This document shows, in pieces, positions 18,106 through 27,305 of a stretch of DNA of 64,000 nucleotides. How positions within the stretch are numbered: position 1 is the first letter of the stretch; each line of letters begins with the position of its first letter. This DNA is from Dehalococcoidia bacterium. Its GTDB lineage: Bacteria > Chloroflexota > Dehalococcoidia > Lucifugimonadales > UBA3495. A program made the position numbers and the translations under genes. Location of the stretch: contig JAJDTP010000004.1 of assembly GCA_022827095.1 (NCBI GenBank), forward strand, positions 1-64,000, read 5' to 3'. Under the pieces are notes generated by a model. That model worked only from the letters and a program-made list of their open reading frames with translations. It did no database searches and had not been told where the DNA came from.

Positions 18106-18735
18106 TTATCGGGCCTCTGATCGCTCTCCCGGGTATAGCAGCACGTTATCCGGGTCGATGATTTCGCTGAAGTGGGCTTCAAAAGGCAGGCCTTCGAACT
18201 TGGTGATGGCGAGCATATCCCGCCCATCGTCCGCCAGGAACTCCCACATATAGAAGCCCTCTCCTTCGCCGGCGCGGTCGCCCGGGTAATAAAACGCCTC
18301 GAAGCTGTTTCGGTAGGAATAACGCCGTTCTTCGATGACCACGCCGTTGTCGATTGAGTGCGCTTCGTCCAGGGCGATGAGGTCGTCCTCGGTCAAGCCG
18401 ATGGCGTCCAGGCCCACGGGCCGGCGTTCCGTGGTCGCGGTGACGAACAGGTTGTCGCCGTCCCCTGACCACTCCAGCCAGACCTGCCGTCGGGTGTCGG
18501 AGGCCGCCAACTCGCGCCACTCGATGCCGCTGCCGGCGTACCGGTGGACCTGCTCCACCACCAGATATGCGTCGTCCAGGTCCAGGTTCAGACCTTGCAC
18601 TATCACCACGTCTCCGACCCGTGCGGCGTGGATGCTGTTGTCAACCGCCAGGCGATCGGCGAGACCGGACGGCCGGTTGTTTCCACGGCCCATGAGGCGG
18701 CCGAACAGCCGGCCCAACGATGATTGTTTGCTCAT
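18106..18735 (-). CDS. DUF4178 domain protein
   Basis: 209 residues, soluble. A basic, Gly-rich N-terminal tail (LGRLFGRLMGRGNNRPSG) is followed by a beta-rich DUF4178-like region: RVGDVVIVQGLNLDLDDAYLVVEQ, EWRELAASDTRRQVWLEWSGDGD and YSYRNSFEAFYYPG. The function of the domain is unknown, but it recurs with PspA, PspAA and DUF350 genes. It is the first gene of a minus-strand pair with DUF350, and the pair diverges from the small membrane protein/PspA genes. Confidence 0.75.
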   Translation of the reverse strand: MSKQSSLGRLFGRLMGRGNNRPSGLADRLAVDNSIHAARVGDVVIVQGLNLDLDDAYLVVEQVHRYAGSGIEWRELAASDTRRQVWLEWSGDGDNLFVTATTERRPVGLDAIGLTEDDLIALDEAHSIDNGVVIEERRYSYRNSFEAFYYPGDRAGEGEGFYMWEFLADDGRDMLAITKFEGLPFEAHFSEIIDPDNVLLYPGERSEAR

Positions 18736-18909
18736 GGCGGCCTCCTCGGCCGGAGGGAGAATGGAAACGAATGAGACCGGGCAGCCGTATGGTCGTCAGG
18801 CGCCACATTATAGCCCAGGGCTACGGTGCACAGAGGTTGGCGCCGCTTGACCGCCGCCGGCGACGCCCATTATGCTCTGTTTATATCAATCGTCGATGGA
18901 GGCTGCCTG

Positions 18910-19086
18910 ATGCGGGGTTTGGGAAGAACGGCTGGGGTTTTGTTGGGGCTGGCCCTGCTGGCCCTGGGCATCTTGATGGTCCTTGGCGTGCTGGATTTCC
19001 TGCTCCGCATCGCCGGCGTGCTGTGCATCCTTGCGGCGGTGGTGATGTTGGGGATGGCCTTCTTCGGTTCGAGACGCGGCTATTGA
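18910..19086 (+). CDS. Small two-helix membrane protein upstream of pspA
   Basis: 58 residues from ATG 18910, chosen because GGAGG lies 7 bases upstream; the longer upstream reading is unlikely. Two hydrophobic helices (TAGVLLGLALLALGILMVLGV and IAGVLCILAAVVMLGMAFFG) are separated by a short turn and end in a basic tail. It sits 72 bp before pspA, in the place where PspB/PspC-type membrane partners or small PspA-associated proteins occur in other genomes, though no PspC motif is visible. It may anchor or sense for PspA. Confidence 0.65.
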   Translation: MRGLGRTAGVLLGLALLALGILMVLGVLDFLLRIAGVLCILAAVVMLGMAFFGSRRGY

Positions 19087-19158
19087 ACCGCCGTTTGATA
19101 GACTGGCCGAACCCCGTGGTACTTCGTACCCAAATACCTTCAGGAGTAAAGTGAGATC

Positions 19159-19881
19159 ATGGGCATGTTTTCCCGGATGTCCACCATTGTGAAATCAAAA
19201 ATGAACCGCCTGCTGGATTCCGCAGAGGACCCGCGGGAAACGCTGGATTACTCCTACGAAAAACAGCTGGAGATGCTCCAGAACGTCAAGCGCGGAGTGG
19301 TCGAGATGGTTACCGCCAAGCGACGCATCCAGCAGCAGGCCGACCGGGTCCAGGAGAACATCGCCCGGTTGGACCGGCAGGCTCGTCAGGCAGTTGAGGC
19401 AGGTCGGGACGACCTGGCCCGACTCGCTCTGGAACGCAAGCAGACCTCCCTGACCGAACTGGAGGGATTGGACGAGCAGATCGCCGGCATGGAACGGGAG
19501 CAGGAAAAGTTGACTCAAGCCGAGGCACGCCTGCAAGCCAAGGTGGACGCCTTCCGCAACCAGAAGGAAATCATCAAGGCTCAGTATACGGCGGCCCAGG
19601 CCCAGGTCCGCATCGGCGCCGCGCTTGGCGGCATTTCCGAGGAAATGGGCGACGTTTCTCTGGCGGTGCAGCGAGCCGAGAACAAAACGGACCAGATGCG
19701 GGCCAAGGCCGGCGCTATCGACGAATTGGTGGAATCCGGCGTGCTCGACGACATCACCGGACCCCGCGACGACATTGATCGGGAACTGGCGCAGATTTCC
19801 GCATCGAGCAACGTAGAGGCTGAGCTGGCCGCGCTGAAAAACTCCAGCCCGACGACTCCGGCCAGCGGCGGGAGCGCCTGA
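19159..19881 (+). CDS. pspA: PspA/IM30 family membrane-stress protein
   Basis: 240 residues, almost wholly coiled coil, the normal length for PspA/Vipp1. The N-terminus GMFSRMSTIVKSKMNRLLDSAEDPRETLDYSYEKQ matches the amphipathic helix and first hairpin of the family, followed by long Glu/Gln/Arg-rich heptads (RIQQQADRVQENIARLDRQ, EGLDEQIAGMEREQEKL). PspA forms ESCRT-III-like assemblies that stabilise damaged cytoplasmic membrane. It is followed 79 bp later by pspAA, with DUF4178/DUF350 divergent upstream. Confidence 0.92.
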   Translation: MGMFSRMSTIVKSKMNRLLDSAEDPRETLDYSYEKQLEMLQNVKRGVVEMVTAKRRIQQQADRVQENIARLDRQARQAVEAGRDDLARLALERKQTSLTELEGLDEQIAGMEREQEKLTQAEARLQAKVDAFRNQKEIIKAQYTAAQAQVRIGAALGGISEEMGDVSLAVQRAENKTDQMRAKAGAIDELVESGVLDDITGPRDDIDRELAQISASSNVEAELAALKNSSPTTPASGGSA

Positions 19882-19960
19882 CCGAGGGCTTGCCGCGGCG
19901 CGGCCGCCAATAGCCCCCGGTTATCACCTCACCCTTTTCTCTAGCACTGGAGCGCAGAAC

Positions 19961-20239
19961 GTGATCGTACGGATACTTGGCGAGGGACAGTTCAACCTGC
20001 CTGGGGTGGTCATCGATGACCTCAACGACATCGATAACCGCATGGTGGAGGCGGTGGCCACCGAGGACGATGCCCAATTCCGATCGCTGCTGAATGAGAT
20101 GTTCCAACTGGTGCGAGACCGCGGCCAGCCGCTGCCGCTGGACCAATTGATGGAATCGGACCTCATCCTGCCCGAAACCGACCTCACGCTGGACGAAGCG
20201 GAGCACATCTTTATCGGCGACGGCCTGCTGCCCGGCTGA
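19961..20239 (+). CDS. PspA-associated protein PspAA
   Basis: 92 residues from GTG 19961 (TGGAG upstream). The short acidic sequence MIVRILGEGQFNLPG, then LNDIDNRMVEAVATEDDAQF and the end LDEAEHIFIGDGLLPG match the PspAA domain that accompanies PspA in many Gram-positive and Chloroflexota-type genomes. Its exact role in the Psp response is unresolved. It ends 62 bp before the convergent DUF3326 gene. Confidence 0.8.
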   Translation: MIVRILGEGQFNLPGVVIDDLNDIDNRMVEAVATEDDAQFRSLLNEMFQLVRDRGQPLPLDQLMESDLILPETDLTLDEAEHIFIGDGLLPG

Positions 20240-20300
20240 CGGGCCGGCGGAAACATTGTCGGGGCGACGCGCGGCCGGCCCATCGCCGCCGGCTGCCCCG

Positions 20301-21656
20301 TTACACGCCGTCGATTTTCCCTGACGGCCCGGTGATCTCGGCCCCGGCCAGCGGCCGGCGCACCACCGCCGGGTCCACGCCCGCCCGCAGTGCGGCCATC
20401 ACGCCGGCGGCTTCCCAGTAATTCTCCACAATGTGCAGTTGGCCTGGGCTCCACGGCAGTTCTGTCAGGTCGTTGCTCATCAGGTTGCGGTTCTCCCTCA
20501 CCGCAATGGTAGTGATGCCCTGCTCCAGAGCCGCCAGGGTCGGCAAACCCACGCATCCGTCGGGAATCACCAGGCACGATACATCGGCTGCATTGAGTAC
20601 GCTGTGATGACGACGGGCTTCGGGCTCGGTAATCAGCCGGGGACTGCGCTGCAACCCTTTGAGGATGCACTGGATCATTGCCAGCGACACTGCCTCGGCT
20701 GCCATGCGCGGATCAACCACGCCAGGGTCCGCGTTGGCTATCTCCCGGCTCTCCAGCATGGGCGCATGGGCCGACGGCACGTCATAAAGGGCCGAGACCG
20801 TGTGCGTCAGCATCGCCTCCACACCGCCCCAGGGGTTGACCATGTCGCCCATGCGGTCAAAGTACTCAAAATGGTAGCCGGCCGGTACGTCGATCAGGGA
20901 TGTGATCGCCACGGCGTCATATTGGCTGCGCCGCCGGTCCAGTTCCGCAAACAGGGGTTCCAGCCCCCGCACCCGACCCGCCGCCCTGCCCGACCGGGCA
21001 TACCGGGAGTCCATCTGCAAGCCCTGCTCCAGCCGGAGAATCTGAGGGCTGACCAAGCCATAGGAAGTCCGAGCCGCGTTGATGGAGTTGATGGCCGCGT
21101 GGACGAATAGCTCGTCGTCATGAGGGCCGAGCACCACCAGCAAGCGATTGTTGCGGACCCTCTGCAAGCCCAATTGGCCCTGCAATAACCGGGCAATGAC
21201 GCTGCCCTCCACGTACAGGCAATTTGCCGGCATTTCGATGACGTCCGATGCGTTTACCACGTTGGGATGAGTCACCAGCATGTCGCATACCGAGGCGAGC
21301 AGGGCGGCCACCGGCATCGCGTCTCCCGCGTGGCCACCGATCTCCGCGCCCACTCCGGTGGGCACCAGCAGGACTGCGTTGAACTGCTGGGCGTTTTCCA
21401 GGGTGCGGCGGTCCAGGTCAAAAATGGACGCCGGTCGCCGACGGCCCTCCAACCCGCGGAGCAGGCCGATTTCGCAGTGGCGCCCTTGCTGATCGGAATT
21501 CGGGACCCTTACCTTACCCGTCACTGCGAGCCTGATCGGAATCTCGTCCGCTGGCAGTTGCTCTGTCACGGCTGCGCACAACTGCGGGAGCAGATCCGCG
21601 TCAAGTCCGTCGGTGGGGACTATCAGCTCCCGTTCGTACAGTTCGGCAGTCGTCAT
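20301..21656 (-). CDS. DUF3326 domain protein
   Basis: 451 residues, soluble. Central block VPTGVGAEIGGHAGDAMPVA, LLASVCDMLVTHPNVVNASD and LYVEGSVIARLLQGQLG is the DUF3326 signature; the C-terminus VSCLVIPDGCVGLPTLAAL and GITTIAVRENRNLM is also conserved. Function unknown. I chose ATG 21656, which overlaps the TGA of the upstream decarboxylase gene (ATGA), instead of an ATG 21 bases further up. The overlap implies translational coupling, so the two proteins probably act on the same pathway. Confidence 0.85.
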   Translation of the reverse strand: MTTAELYERELIVPTDGLDADLLPQLCAAVTEQLPADEIPIRLAVTGKVRVPNSDQQGRHCEIGLLRGLEGRRRPASIFDLDRRTLENAQQFNAVLLVPTGVGAEIGGHAGDAMPVAALLASVCDMLVTHPNVVNASDVIEMPANCLYVEGSVIARLLQGQLGLQRVRNNRLLVVLGPHDDELFVHAAINSINAARTSYGLVSPQILRLEQGLQMDSRYARSGRAAGRVRGLEPLFAELDRRRSQYDAVAITSLIDVPAGYHFEYFDRMGDMVNPWGGVEAMLTHTVSALYDVPSAHAPMLESREIANADPGVVDPRMAAEAVSLAMIQCILKGLQRSPRLITEPEARRHHSVLNAADVSCLVIPDGCVGLPTLAALEQGITTIAVRENRNLMSNDLTELPWSPGQLHIVENYWEAAGVMAALRAGVDPAVVRRPLAGAEITGPSGKIDGV

Positions 21657-22861
21657 GACGTTGCTGATGCTCCCCATCGCGACGCGAAATCGTCGTAGGT
21701 GAACCTTCGTTTGGCGATCAGATTGCCGTCGGCGTCGAGGGCGTAAATCGTTGGCAGGTTGACGCCGTTGAACATATGGGCCTTGACCAGGGTGTAGGCG
21801 CCCATGTTGAGAAACACGACCCGGTCGCCCACCGTCAATGGAGCGTCAAAGCGGTACTCGCCAAACACGTCCCCGGCGAGGCAGGTACATCCCGCCAGCG
21901 TACAGGTCCACTCTCCGGCGTCGCGGTGCCCCAAAACGTCCGGCTCGTATTGATACTCGAACACTTCCGGCATGTGGTTCACCGTGGTATCCAGGACCGC
22001 CGTTCGGTGGCCGTCCCGTGTCTGGACATCCAGCACCGTGGCGACGAGATAGCACCCGGCGCGTATCAAGGCAGCGCCAGGCTCCATGATCGTCTCCAGG
22101 CCGCAGCGGCGTTGCAGCAAATCCATCGTACGGTACAGGGGCATAAGGTCGGGGACGTCGCCCGTGGATTCATCCTCGAACAGGTACCCGCCGCCCAGGT
22201 TCACCCACTGTAGCCGGCCGTCCTCCAACCGGTGGCCCAGAGTGGAGCGAATTTTATTCACGGTAGCTTCCAGTTGGCCAAAGTCGGTGGCTTCGCAGTT
22301 GGTGTGGAGCAACAGGCCGGAGACGGAATCCGGTTCGTCGAGCGCTTCGGCAACCGCCGCCAGAGGCTCGCCCAGCCGGGAACCGGGCCGGCACGGGTCA
22401 TAACGGGCATCGCCGATGAAAGACAGCTCGGGATTAACTCGCAGACCGCACCGGACCGACGGACGCAGGACGTCTCGATAAGCGCGCCACTGACCGGCCG
22501 AGTTGAAGGCAACGTAGTCGCAAAGCAGGCCCAGTTCCGCGGCATCCTGGAGCCGCAGGCCCGGAGTGGTGAAATGCACCGTGCCCCGGTCGCCCAGGGC
22601 TGACCGAGCCAGCTTCGCCTCGAAGAGCGAACTGACGGCGAAACCGTCCAGATATGGAGCCATCAACTCTAAAGTATCGCGAAAGCAGAAGGATTTCACG
22701 GCGAAAAGCGCCCGGCAGCCGGCCCGTTCCCGGATTTCCGTTGCCCTCTCCAGCAGCCGGACGATGCCGGATTCGTCGTAGATGAATGCCGGGGTTTCCA
22801 ACGCCGCGTCTCCGGAGATGACGGCTTCAAGTTGTTCCGACCACGCTGCGGCCACGTTCAT
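21653..22861 (-). CDS. PLP-dependent decarboxylase, carboxynorspermidine decarboxylase (NspC)-like
   Basis: 402 residues of the fold-type III (alanine racemase-like barrel) decarboxylase group. Lys56 in LFAVKSF is the expected PLP lysine. VNPELSFIGDARYDPCRPGSRLG and LLLHTNCEATDFGQLE match the NspC subgroup, as do LAGCTCLAGDVFGEYRF (second-subunit Cys) and VVFLNMGAYTLVKAHMFNGV near the end. NspC makes norspermidine or spermidine from the carboxylated precursors. The usual partner, a saccharopine dehydrogenase-like CASDH, is not nearby; instead the gene is coupled to DUF3326. The true substrate could therefore differ. Confidence 0.82.
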   Translation of the reverse strand: MNVAAAWSEQLEAVISGDAALETPAFIYDESGIVRLLERATEIRERAGCRALFAVKSFCFRDTLELMAPYLDGFAVSSLFEAKLARSALGDRGTVHFTTPGLRLQDAAELGLLCDYVAFNSAGQWRAYRDVLRPSVRCGLRVNPELSFIGDARYDPCRPGSRLGEPLAAVAEALDEPDSVSGLLLHTNCEATDFGQLEATVNKIRSTLGHRLEDGRLQWVNLGGGYLFEDESTGDVPDLMPLYRTMDLLQRRCGLETIMEPGAALIRAGCYLVATVLDVQTRDGHRTAVLDTTVNHMPEVFEYQYEPDVLGHRDAGEWTCTLAGCTCLAGDVFGEYRFDAPLTVGDRVVFLNMGAYTLVKAHMFNGVNLPTIYALDADGNLIAKRRFTYDDFASRWGASATS

Positions 22862-23144
22862 CTGCCTTCAACTCAACCATCTGTCTTCGTTGCCACTGCC
22901 GAAATTCGGCACCCCTGGACCGGCGTCGTTGGCCGCCAGGCGGACGCGCGGCGGAATGCCGCGACGTGGGCTGCAATCGTACAGTGACCGCGCTGACCCG
23001 CGCCAACGCCAATATCCAATTCTCCCAGTATCCCGGTTCTCCCAGTATCCCAGTGAAGGATGGTAACAGAATGGACACAGTTACGAGTTCCGACAGTCGC
23101 CCAGACCGCCCGGCAGGTTTGCGCGGTAGAGTGTACGCGTCGCA

Positions 23145-24473
23145 CTATGCCCGCTTGCTCCACCACAGTGTCCAACGGCCAGTCCCCTGACCAGTCGGGC
23201 GCCAGGCGACCACCGCCGCAAGTATGCAGCTTTCGATAAGGGCGATCCAAATGAATGACCCGGCTCCCCAAAGGAACATTACCCCACCCACGTAGAATGA
23301 GCCCAACGATCCGCCCAACGTGCCGAGCAGGAGTATGGCCAGAGCGAGCTTTCCAAAATGCCGTTTGGGCATAAGATCCGCCGCTAGTACCCAGGGGAGA
23401 CTGATCAAACCGCCCCGGACGAACGATAGTAGAAGGGCGCCTCCACCCAAGTCATTAACCGGCCAGACCCAAGCCGCGGCCGGTAGAGAAAGCACCGCCA
23501 GAGCAATGAGGAGGAAGCGTACTGAAACGAAATCGGCCGCCACGCCCCAAGCCAGGGCGCCAAGTCCTCCAGCCAAAGCCATGGCCTGGTAGCCGGTATC
23601 ATGACCCGTCGCTGCCGTAACCCACCGGAGATGGGTCGAACCTGCGGCTAAGATCACGGCCGATACCAAGTATACGGCGGCAGCCCAGACGAAGCCGGCT
23701 CTGACGCCGGGAACGGCGATGGCTTCCCTGAAGGTCGGCGTCGGACTGTAGTTGCCCCTGAACCATCGGGGGATAAATATGTAGAGCGCAATCCCTCCGG
23801 TCAGCGTCAGCGCCAGGGCGAACCACCCGACGGGGATGTCAAAATCCCAGTTGCGTACTGCTCCGGCTCCCAGATTGGCCGCGAACACCAGGCTGAGTAT
23901 GCCGATGATCGTTCCCCTGAACCGGGTGTAACCCTTCACGGCGATTGCGTAGAAGACCAGCGGGTGGAATGCGGCCCCTCCGGCTCCGACCAGGAACAAA
24001 CCGGCTGCAGCGGCGCCGAAGTTCCGGGAAAGAGTCACCAGGACGAGCCCGAGAGCGAGGATGCCGGCGCCGGCCACCATCATTCCGTGGGGTGGGCGCC
24101 GGTCCACCCAGATGGCTGCCAACACCACGAACAAACTCCCCAGGCCAACCACGAAGGCGAGCCACCCAACCCCCATAGCCGCGCTGTTGAGTTGGTCGGA
24201 AACATGCCAAGTCCAGGAGGCGCCCGAAGTTCCCATATCCAGGAGTAGCGCGGCCACCACCAGAAGCAGACCCAGATTGACGTCAGGATGCCGGATCAAC
24301 GTCGACACGCCCGCCATTGTAGCGGCCACAGGAGGCGCCCTCGCGCCCAAGTCCCTGGTCAAGAGGATGTCGGCCACCGCGAAACTGCGGCGAGTGTCTC
24401 CGGCTTTGCTGATGTATTCCATGCGGGCAATTGCGGCAGTCTCAGAGATCGATCCAGGACCCATCAGGTTCAT
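23145..24473 (-). CDS. Major facilitator superfamily transporter
   Basis: Up to 442 residues with about twelve hydrophobic helices (LGLLLVVAALLLDMG, MGVGWLAFVVGLGSLFVV, AAAAGLFLVGAGGAAFHPLVFY and so on) and an MFS-type loop after helix 2 (WVDRRPPHG). Substrate unknown. The first ATG (24473) overlaps the TGA of the META-domain gene as ATGA, suggesting coupling, but this gives a long 60-residue soluble N-terminus; ATG at 24317 would give a more usual 390 residues. It belongs to a two-gene minus-strand operon with the META protein. Confidence 0.8.
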   Translation of the reverse strand: MNLMGPGSISETAAIARMEYISKAGDTRRSFAVADILLTRDLGARAPPVAATMAGVSTLIRHPDVNLGLLLVVAALLLDMGTSGASWTWHVSDQLNSAAMGVGWLAFVVGLGSLFVVLAAIWVDRRPPHGMMVAGAGILALGLVLVTLSRNFGAAAAGLFLVGAGGAAFHPLVFYAIAVKGYTRFRGTIIGILSLVFAANLGAGAVRNWDFDIPVGWFALALTLTGGIALYIFIPRWFRGNYSPTPTFREAIAVPGVRAGFVWAAAVYLVSAVILAAGSTHLRWVTAATGHDTGYQAMALAGGLGALAWGVAADFVSVRFLLIALAVLSLPAAAWVWPVNDLGGGALLLSFVRGGLISLPWVLAADLMPKRHFGKLALAILLLGTLGGSLGSFYVGGVMFLWGAGSFIWIALIESCILAAVVAWRPTGQGTGRWTLWWSKRA

Positions 24474-25768
24474 CCCGGCCTTTCGGCCTGGAACAGCAGC
24501 GCCTGATGGGAGTCCGTGAGGACCACCAGCCTATCGCCGAATATCATGTAGCGCCTCAGGCGGGGCAGAATTTTGAAGTAACTTTCGGCCTGCCCGGCCT
24601 GATCCCGCTTGATCGCCTCCTCTCCGTCCTCGCGCGGGCATCGTCCGTCCGGCAAGTCATTGTCGAAAGGGTCCAACCCGGCCAACCCGTCCGTGCTGCT
24701 CTCTCCCGGCCGCACCACGGAGAGGCTCAGATCGTCTCGACTGTATGCCTTGCCATCCACGGTCCCGCGGACGGTCGTCTCCGTGAACCTGGCGACGATA
24801 TCCGACCCAGGGAGCGCGTTCTCCACGCATGGTGGTCCTCCGGCTCGGAATTCATGCCAACGTACCTCAATGAACGACTGGAGACGCCACTCCACACCCG
24901 ATATGTTGCCCACAACCGGCATGAGCTCCTCGAAGTCCAGCGGGTATCCTTGGTTCATACGGATGCGGAGGAACCTGGCGCCATCCTCTTCGCGAACGGC
25001 GTGTCTACCGGATCGGCCTATGTCCCGGATGAAATCCCGCACGTTTCGGTCCTTGATACGGGATACTCGGCTGGTCTCGGCGCCGGTAACGGCCTTGGAT
25101 AGGACGCGGATGGCTGTCCCCTGTTTGTCGTACTGGGCCACGAAGCCATAATCGGCGACGGTTCCTCCCACGAACGTCTCATCCCAGAATGCCAGCGTGG
25201 GCGGTACACCGCGGGGTGTTTTCCCGTCGGAGGAGACGAGACTCCAGGTGGTGCCGGTCAGGTCTTCGGCCTCGCCGACCAGCGGGGACTTGTTGACCAT
25301 CACCAGGCGAAGCTTCCCCGACCCGTCTCTGATTTCCAATCGGTTGTCGAGAACCCGGTACGCGCTCGCTTCCGCCAGGGCCGCCACATAGTTTTCGCTG
25401 CGGCGTTCTGTGAGTTTTTCAGGGAAAGGGCACCCGGCGAGCGTACTCCCGAAGCCGGGGAATGAGATGGTACCATCGGGCTGTGCGACACGGGAGCCAT
25501 CCTCATGGCTGCCGGCGAAACGGTTACACCCATCGTAACCTCCGGCACCGTCCTCATAAGTGGAAAGCGTCAGCACGGTTCCCCATATCCCGATCACTGG
25601 TTTTCCGTTCAGTCTCTGAAGCACCCAGATCGGGCCGTCCGTGGACATCGGGCTTGGGGTCGCAGTGGGCGTGTTCTGTGTCGGCGTGTACATGCTCCCG
25701 GAACCCCCGAAGGCCAGGGAGAAGGCGAGCAGGAGTATCGACAAACATGACAAAGGGCTTAGTTTCAT
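24470..25768 (-). CDS. Secreted protein with META (HslJ-like) domains
   Basis: 432 residues with an N-terminal signal peptide (LSCLSILLLAFSLAFGGSGS) but no lipobox Cys. Residues 45-160 (IWVLQRLNGKPVIGIWGTVLTL, GGYDGCNRFAGSHEDGS, FGSTLAGCPFP) form a META domain like that of heat-shock protein HslJ and secreted META proteins. A second weaker repeat starts at GTTWSLVSSDGK and a third at GVEWRLQSF. The domains are often found in envelope lipoproteins linked to stress or protease inhibition. Its stop overlaps the start of the MFS gene. Confidence 0.75.
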   Translation of the reverse strand: MKLSPLSCLSILLLAFSLAFGGSGSMYTPTQNTPTATPSPMSTDGPIWVLQRLNGKPVIGIWGTVLTLSTYEDGAGGYDGCNRFAGSHEDGSRVAQPDGTISFPGFGSTLAGCPFPEKLTERRSENYVAALAEASAYRVLDNRLEIRDGSGKLRLVMVNKSPLVGEAEDLTGTTWSLVSSDGKTPRGVPPTLAFWDETFVGGTVADYGFVAQYDKQGTAIRVLSKAVTGAETSRVSRIKDRNVRDFIRDIGRSGRHAVREEDGARFLRIRMNQGYPLDFEELMPVVGNISGVEWRLQSFIEVRWHEFRAGGPPCVENALPGSDIVARFTETTVRGTVDGKAYSRDDLSLSVVRPGESSTDGLAGLDPFDNDLPDGRCPREDGEEAIKRDQAGQAESYFKILPRLRRYMIFGDRLVVLTDSHQALLFQAERPG

Positions 25769-25910
25769 CGACGAGTGGAGTTCCGGGACATGGCGTATGA
25801 GGAAACGGGCGGCATGACGACAACCACGACGTCAGGCGTCGCGGAGAGGGGTCCTCTGTCCCAAGGTGACGAAGATCTCCACAGGCGCAAGGCCAACCAA
25901 ACCTCGGGCG

Positions 25911-26819
25911 TCACTTGAGCACCTCTAACTCTTGGGGCGGCGGCGCCAGTATGCCGGCTGGTTCCATTATTAGCATGCCTCTGATCAAGTAAGTTCCTGT
26001 CGGGACGGGTTCTCCCCAGTTGTCCATCTGCTCCCACTCGCCTGCCAGCACGAGCTCTTCACCGGGTTCCAGTTTGATCTCCCTCATTATCGCCGGAAAG
26101 GTCTTTCCGCACCGCCAATGCCAGACCTCCTGGTCATAGGCCGTTGCGACCACAAAGTCATGGGGAGTCGCGCCGGTGTAAAACTGCACTGGTTGATTGC
26201 CGCTGTTCGTGAGCGTCAACTTCAACGATACCGTCTCTCCGTAATCAGCCTGGGAAACCACCTCCAGAGTGTGGTCGATGGCACGGCGCAATTCCTCGCT
26301 GGGAACTGCTCCGAATTTGATGCGCGACAGTGCGCCACCCTGGCATCCAACTTCAATATCGATGTCTTCCCTTGGGACCTTCGCCCGCACTATCGCCGCC
26401 TCCAACTGCTCGCGGTCTCCGCGCAACGGGACCAAGCCGATGGCAATGCGCCTGTTTCGCTCGTCCACATCGGTCCAGGTGATGCCGCGGACTTGTCCTG
26501 CGGCCTCTTCCTTCACTGCCTGACGCCATGCCGTCAGTTGCGCAACGCTGGGGCTTTCCTCAGTGGACACGGGAAAGGCCGACCCGGTGCGCGGATGTGT
26601 TGGTTCCTCGACACTACTAGATCGGGGACTCGGCACGGGAGACGCGACCTGCGGTGTATCAGTTGTACACCCACCGACAACGAGGGCAAAGAGCGTCAAC
26701 ACGACGGCCGTGAGCGACAGCGCGCTCCCTTTTCCGGGCTCGTTTATGTAGCGCGCCAATTCGCTGGTTGCCGCTAATCCGCGTCGCATTGCCCGTTGCA
26801 ATTCGCATGGTCTCATCAA
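25911..26819 (-). CDS. Lipoprotein with BsuPI-type (intracellular proteinase inhibitor-like) domain
   Basis: 302 residues; the start may lie at an internal ATG (26789). A hydrophobic segment LTAVVLTLFALVVGGC ends in a lipobox Cys, followed by a Pro/Ser/Thr linker. The C-terminal 110 residues (VSLKLTLTNSGNQPVQFYTG, DQEVWHWRCGKTFP, LEPGEELVLAGEWEQMD, PTGTYLIRGML) are the beta-sandwich BsuPI domain, named after a Bacillus proteinase inhibitor. Like the serpin at 9-10 kb it is therefore a possible cell-surface protease inhibitor or an adhesion-type sandwich. It lies 142 bp upstream of the META gene, same strand. Confidence 0.75.
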   Translation of the reverse strand: MMRPCELQRAMRRGLAATSELARYINEPGKGSALSLTAVVLTLFALVVGGCTTDTPQVASPVPSPRSSSVEEPTHPRTGSAFPVSTEESPSVAQLTAWRQAVKEEAAGQVRGITWTDVDERNRRIAIGLVPLRGDREQLEAAIVRAKVPREDIDIEVGCQGGALSRIKFGAVPSEELRRAIDHTLEVVSQADYGETVSLKLTLTNSGNQPVQFYTGATPHDFVVATAYDQEVWHWRCGKTFPAIMREIKLEPGEELVLAGEWEQMDNWGEPVPTGTYLIRGMLIMEPAGILAPPPQELEVLK

Positions 26820-27305
26820 CGCAAGATCCTCTCCATCGCGAGCTTCTCGCAGGTCCGGCAGTTGGCCGCTAGGGTGCGAGCAGCGCGCTGTCCGGTGTCG
26901 TCAGCGTTGACGGAAATCCCCGCGTGCTCGTACTCAAGTGATGAATTGAGCAGTATCCTCCACCACGTTTTCGTCCTCCCCATGCCGGCCAACCCAGGCA
27001 ACACCAAATCCCGCAATCGCAAAGTCAGCAAGCAAGCCACCAAGAAGGACTTCGGCGCCATCGAGCGCAAGAGTACCATCCGCGCTCCAAAGCCTAAGCT
27101 CACAGACGGCAGAAGCGAGCACTCATGAGGGTCCGCGCCGCCGAAGAACGCCAACGGCTCACAACGACCTCCTGGATTCCCGCGAAAGCGGGAATGACGG
27201 ATTAACTTTGAAAAGGCCCTGCGTGAAGTGGCAGGACCGTTGACAACCCTCCGGCGCTTGACTATGATCCGAACTGACAACGGCCCATTAACATTTGAAT
27301 AGCAC
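26820..27305. other. Gap: possible small basic ORF and a MITE half
   Basis: No firm gene. A plus-strand frame from ATG 26982 to TGA 27128 encodes a 48-residue Lys/Arg-rich peptide (KSRNRKVSKQATKKDFGAIE) with strong G/C preference in third positions, so it could be a real small protein, unassigned. At 27157-27221 lies the right half of a MITE: a 10-bp inverted repeat around CCCGCGAAAGCGGG and the end AAAAGGCCCTG, as in the element at 39624-39768. Confidence 0.35.

Noticed and set aside
22862-23144. Minus-strand open frame (to 23271) between the decarboxylase and MFS genes
   Set aside because: No family likeness, low-complexity translation over a direct repeat (TTCTCCCAGTATCCC twice); treated as a non-coding gap.
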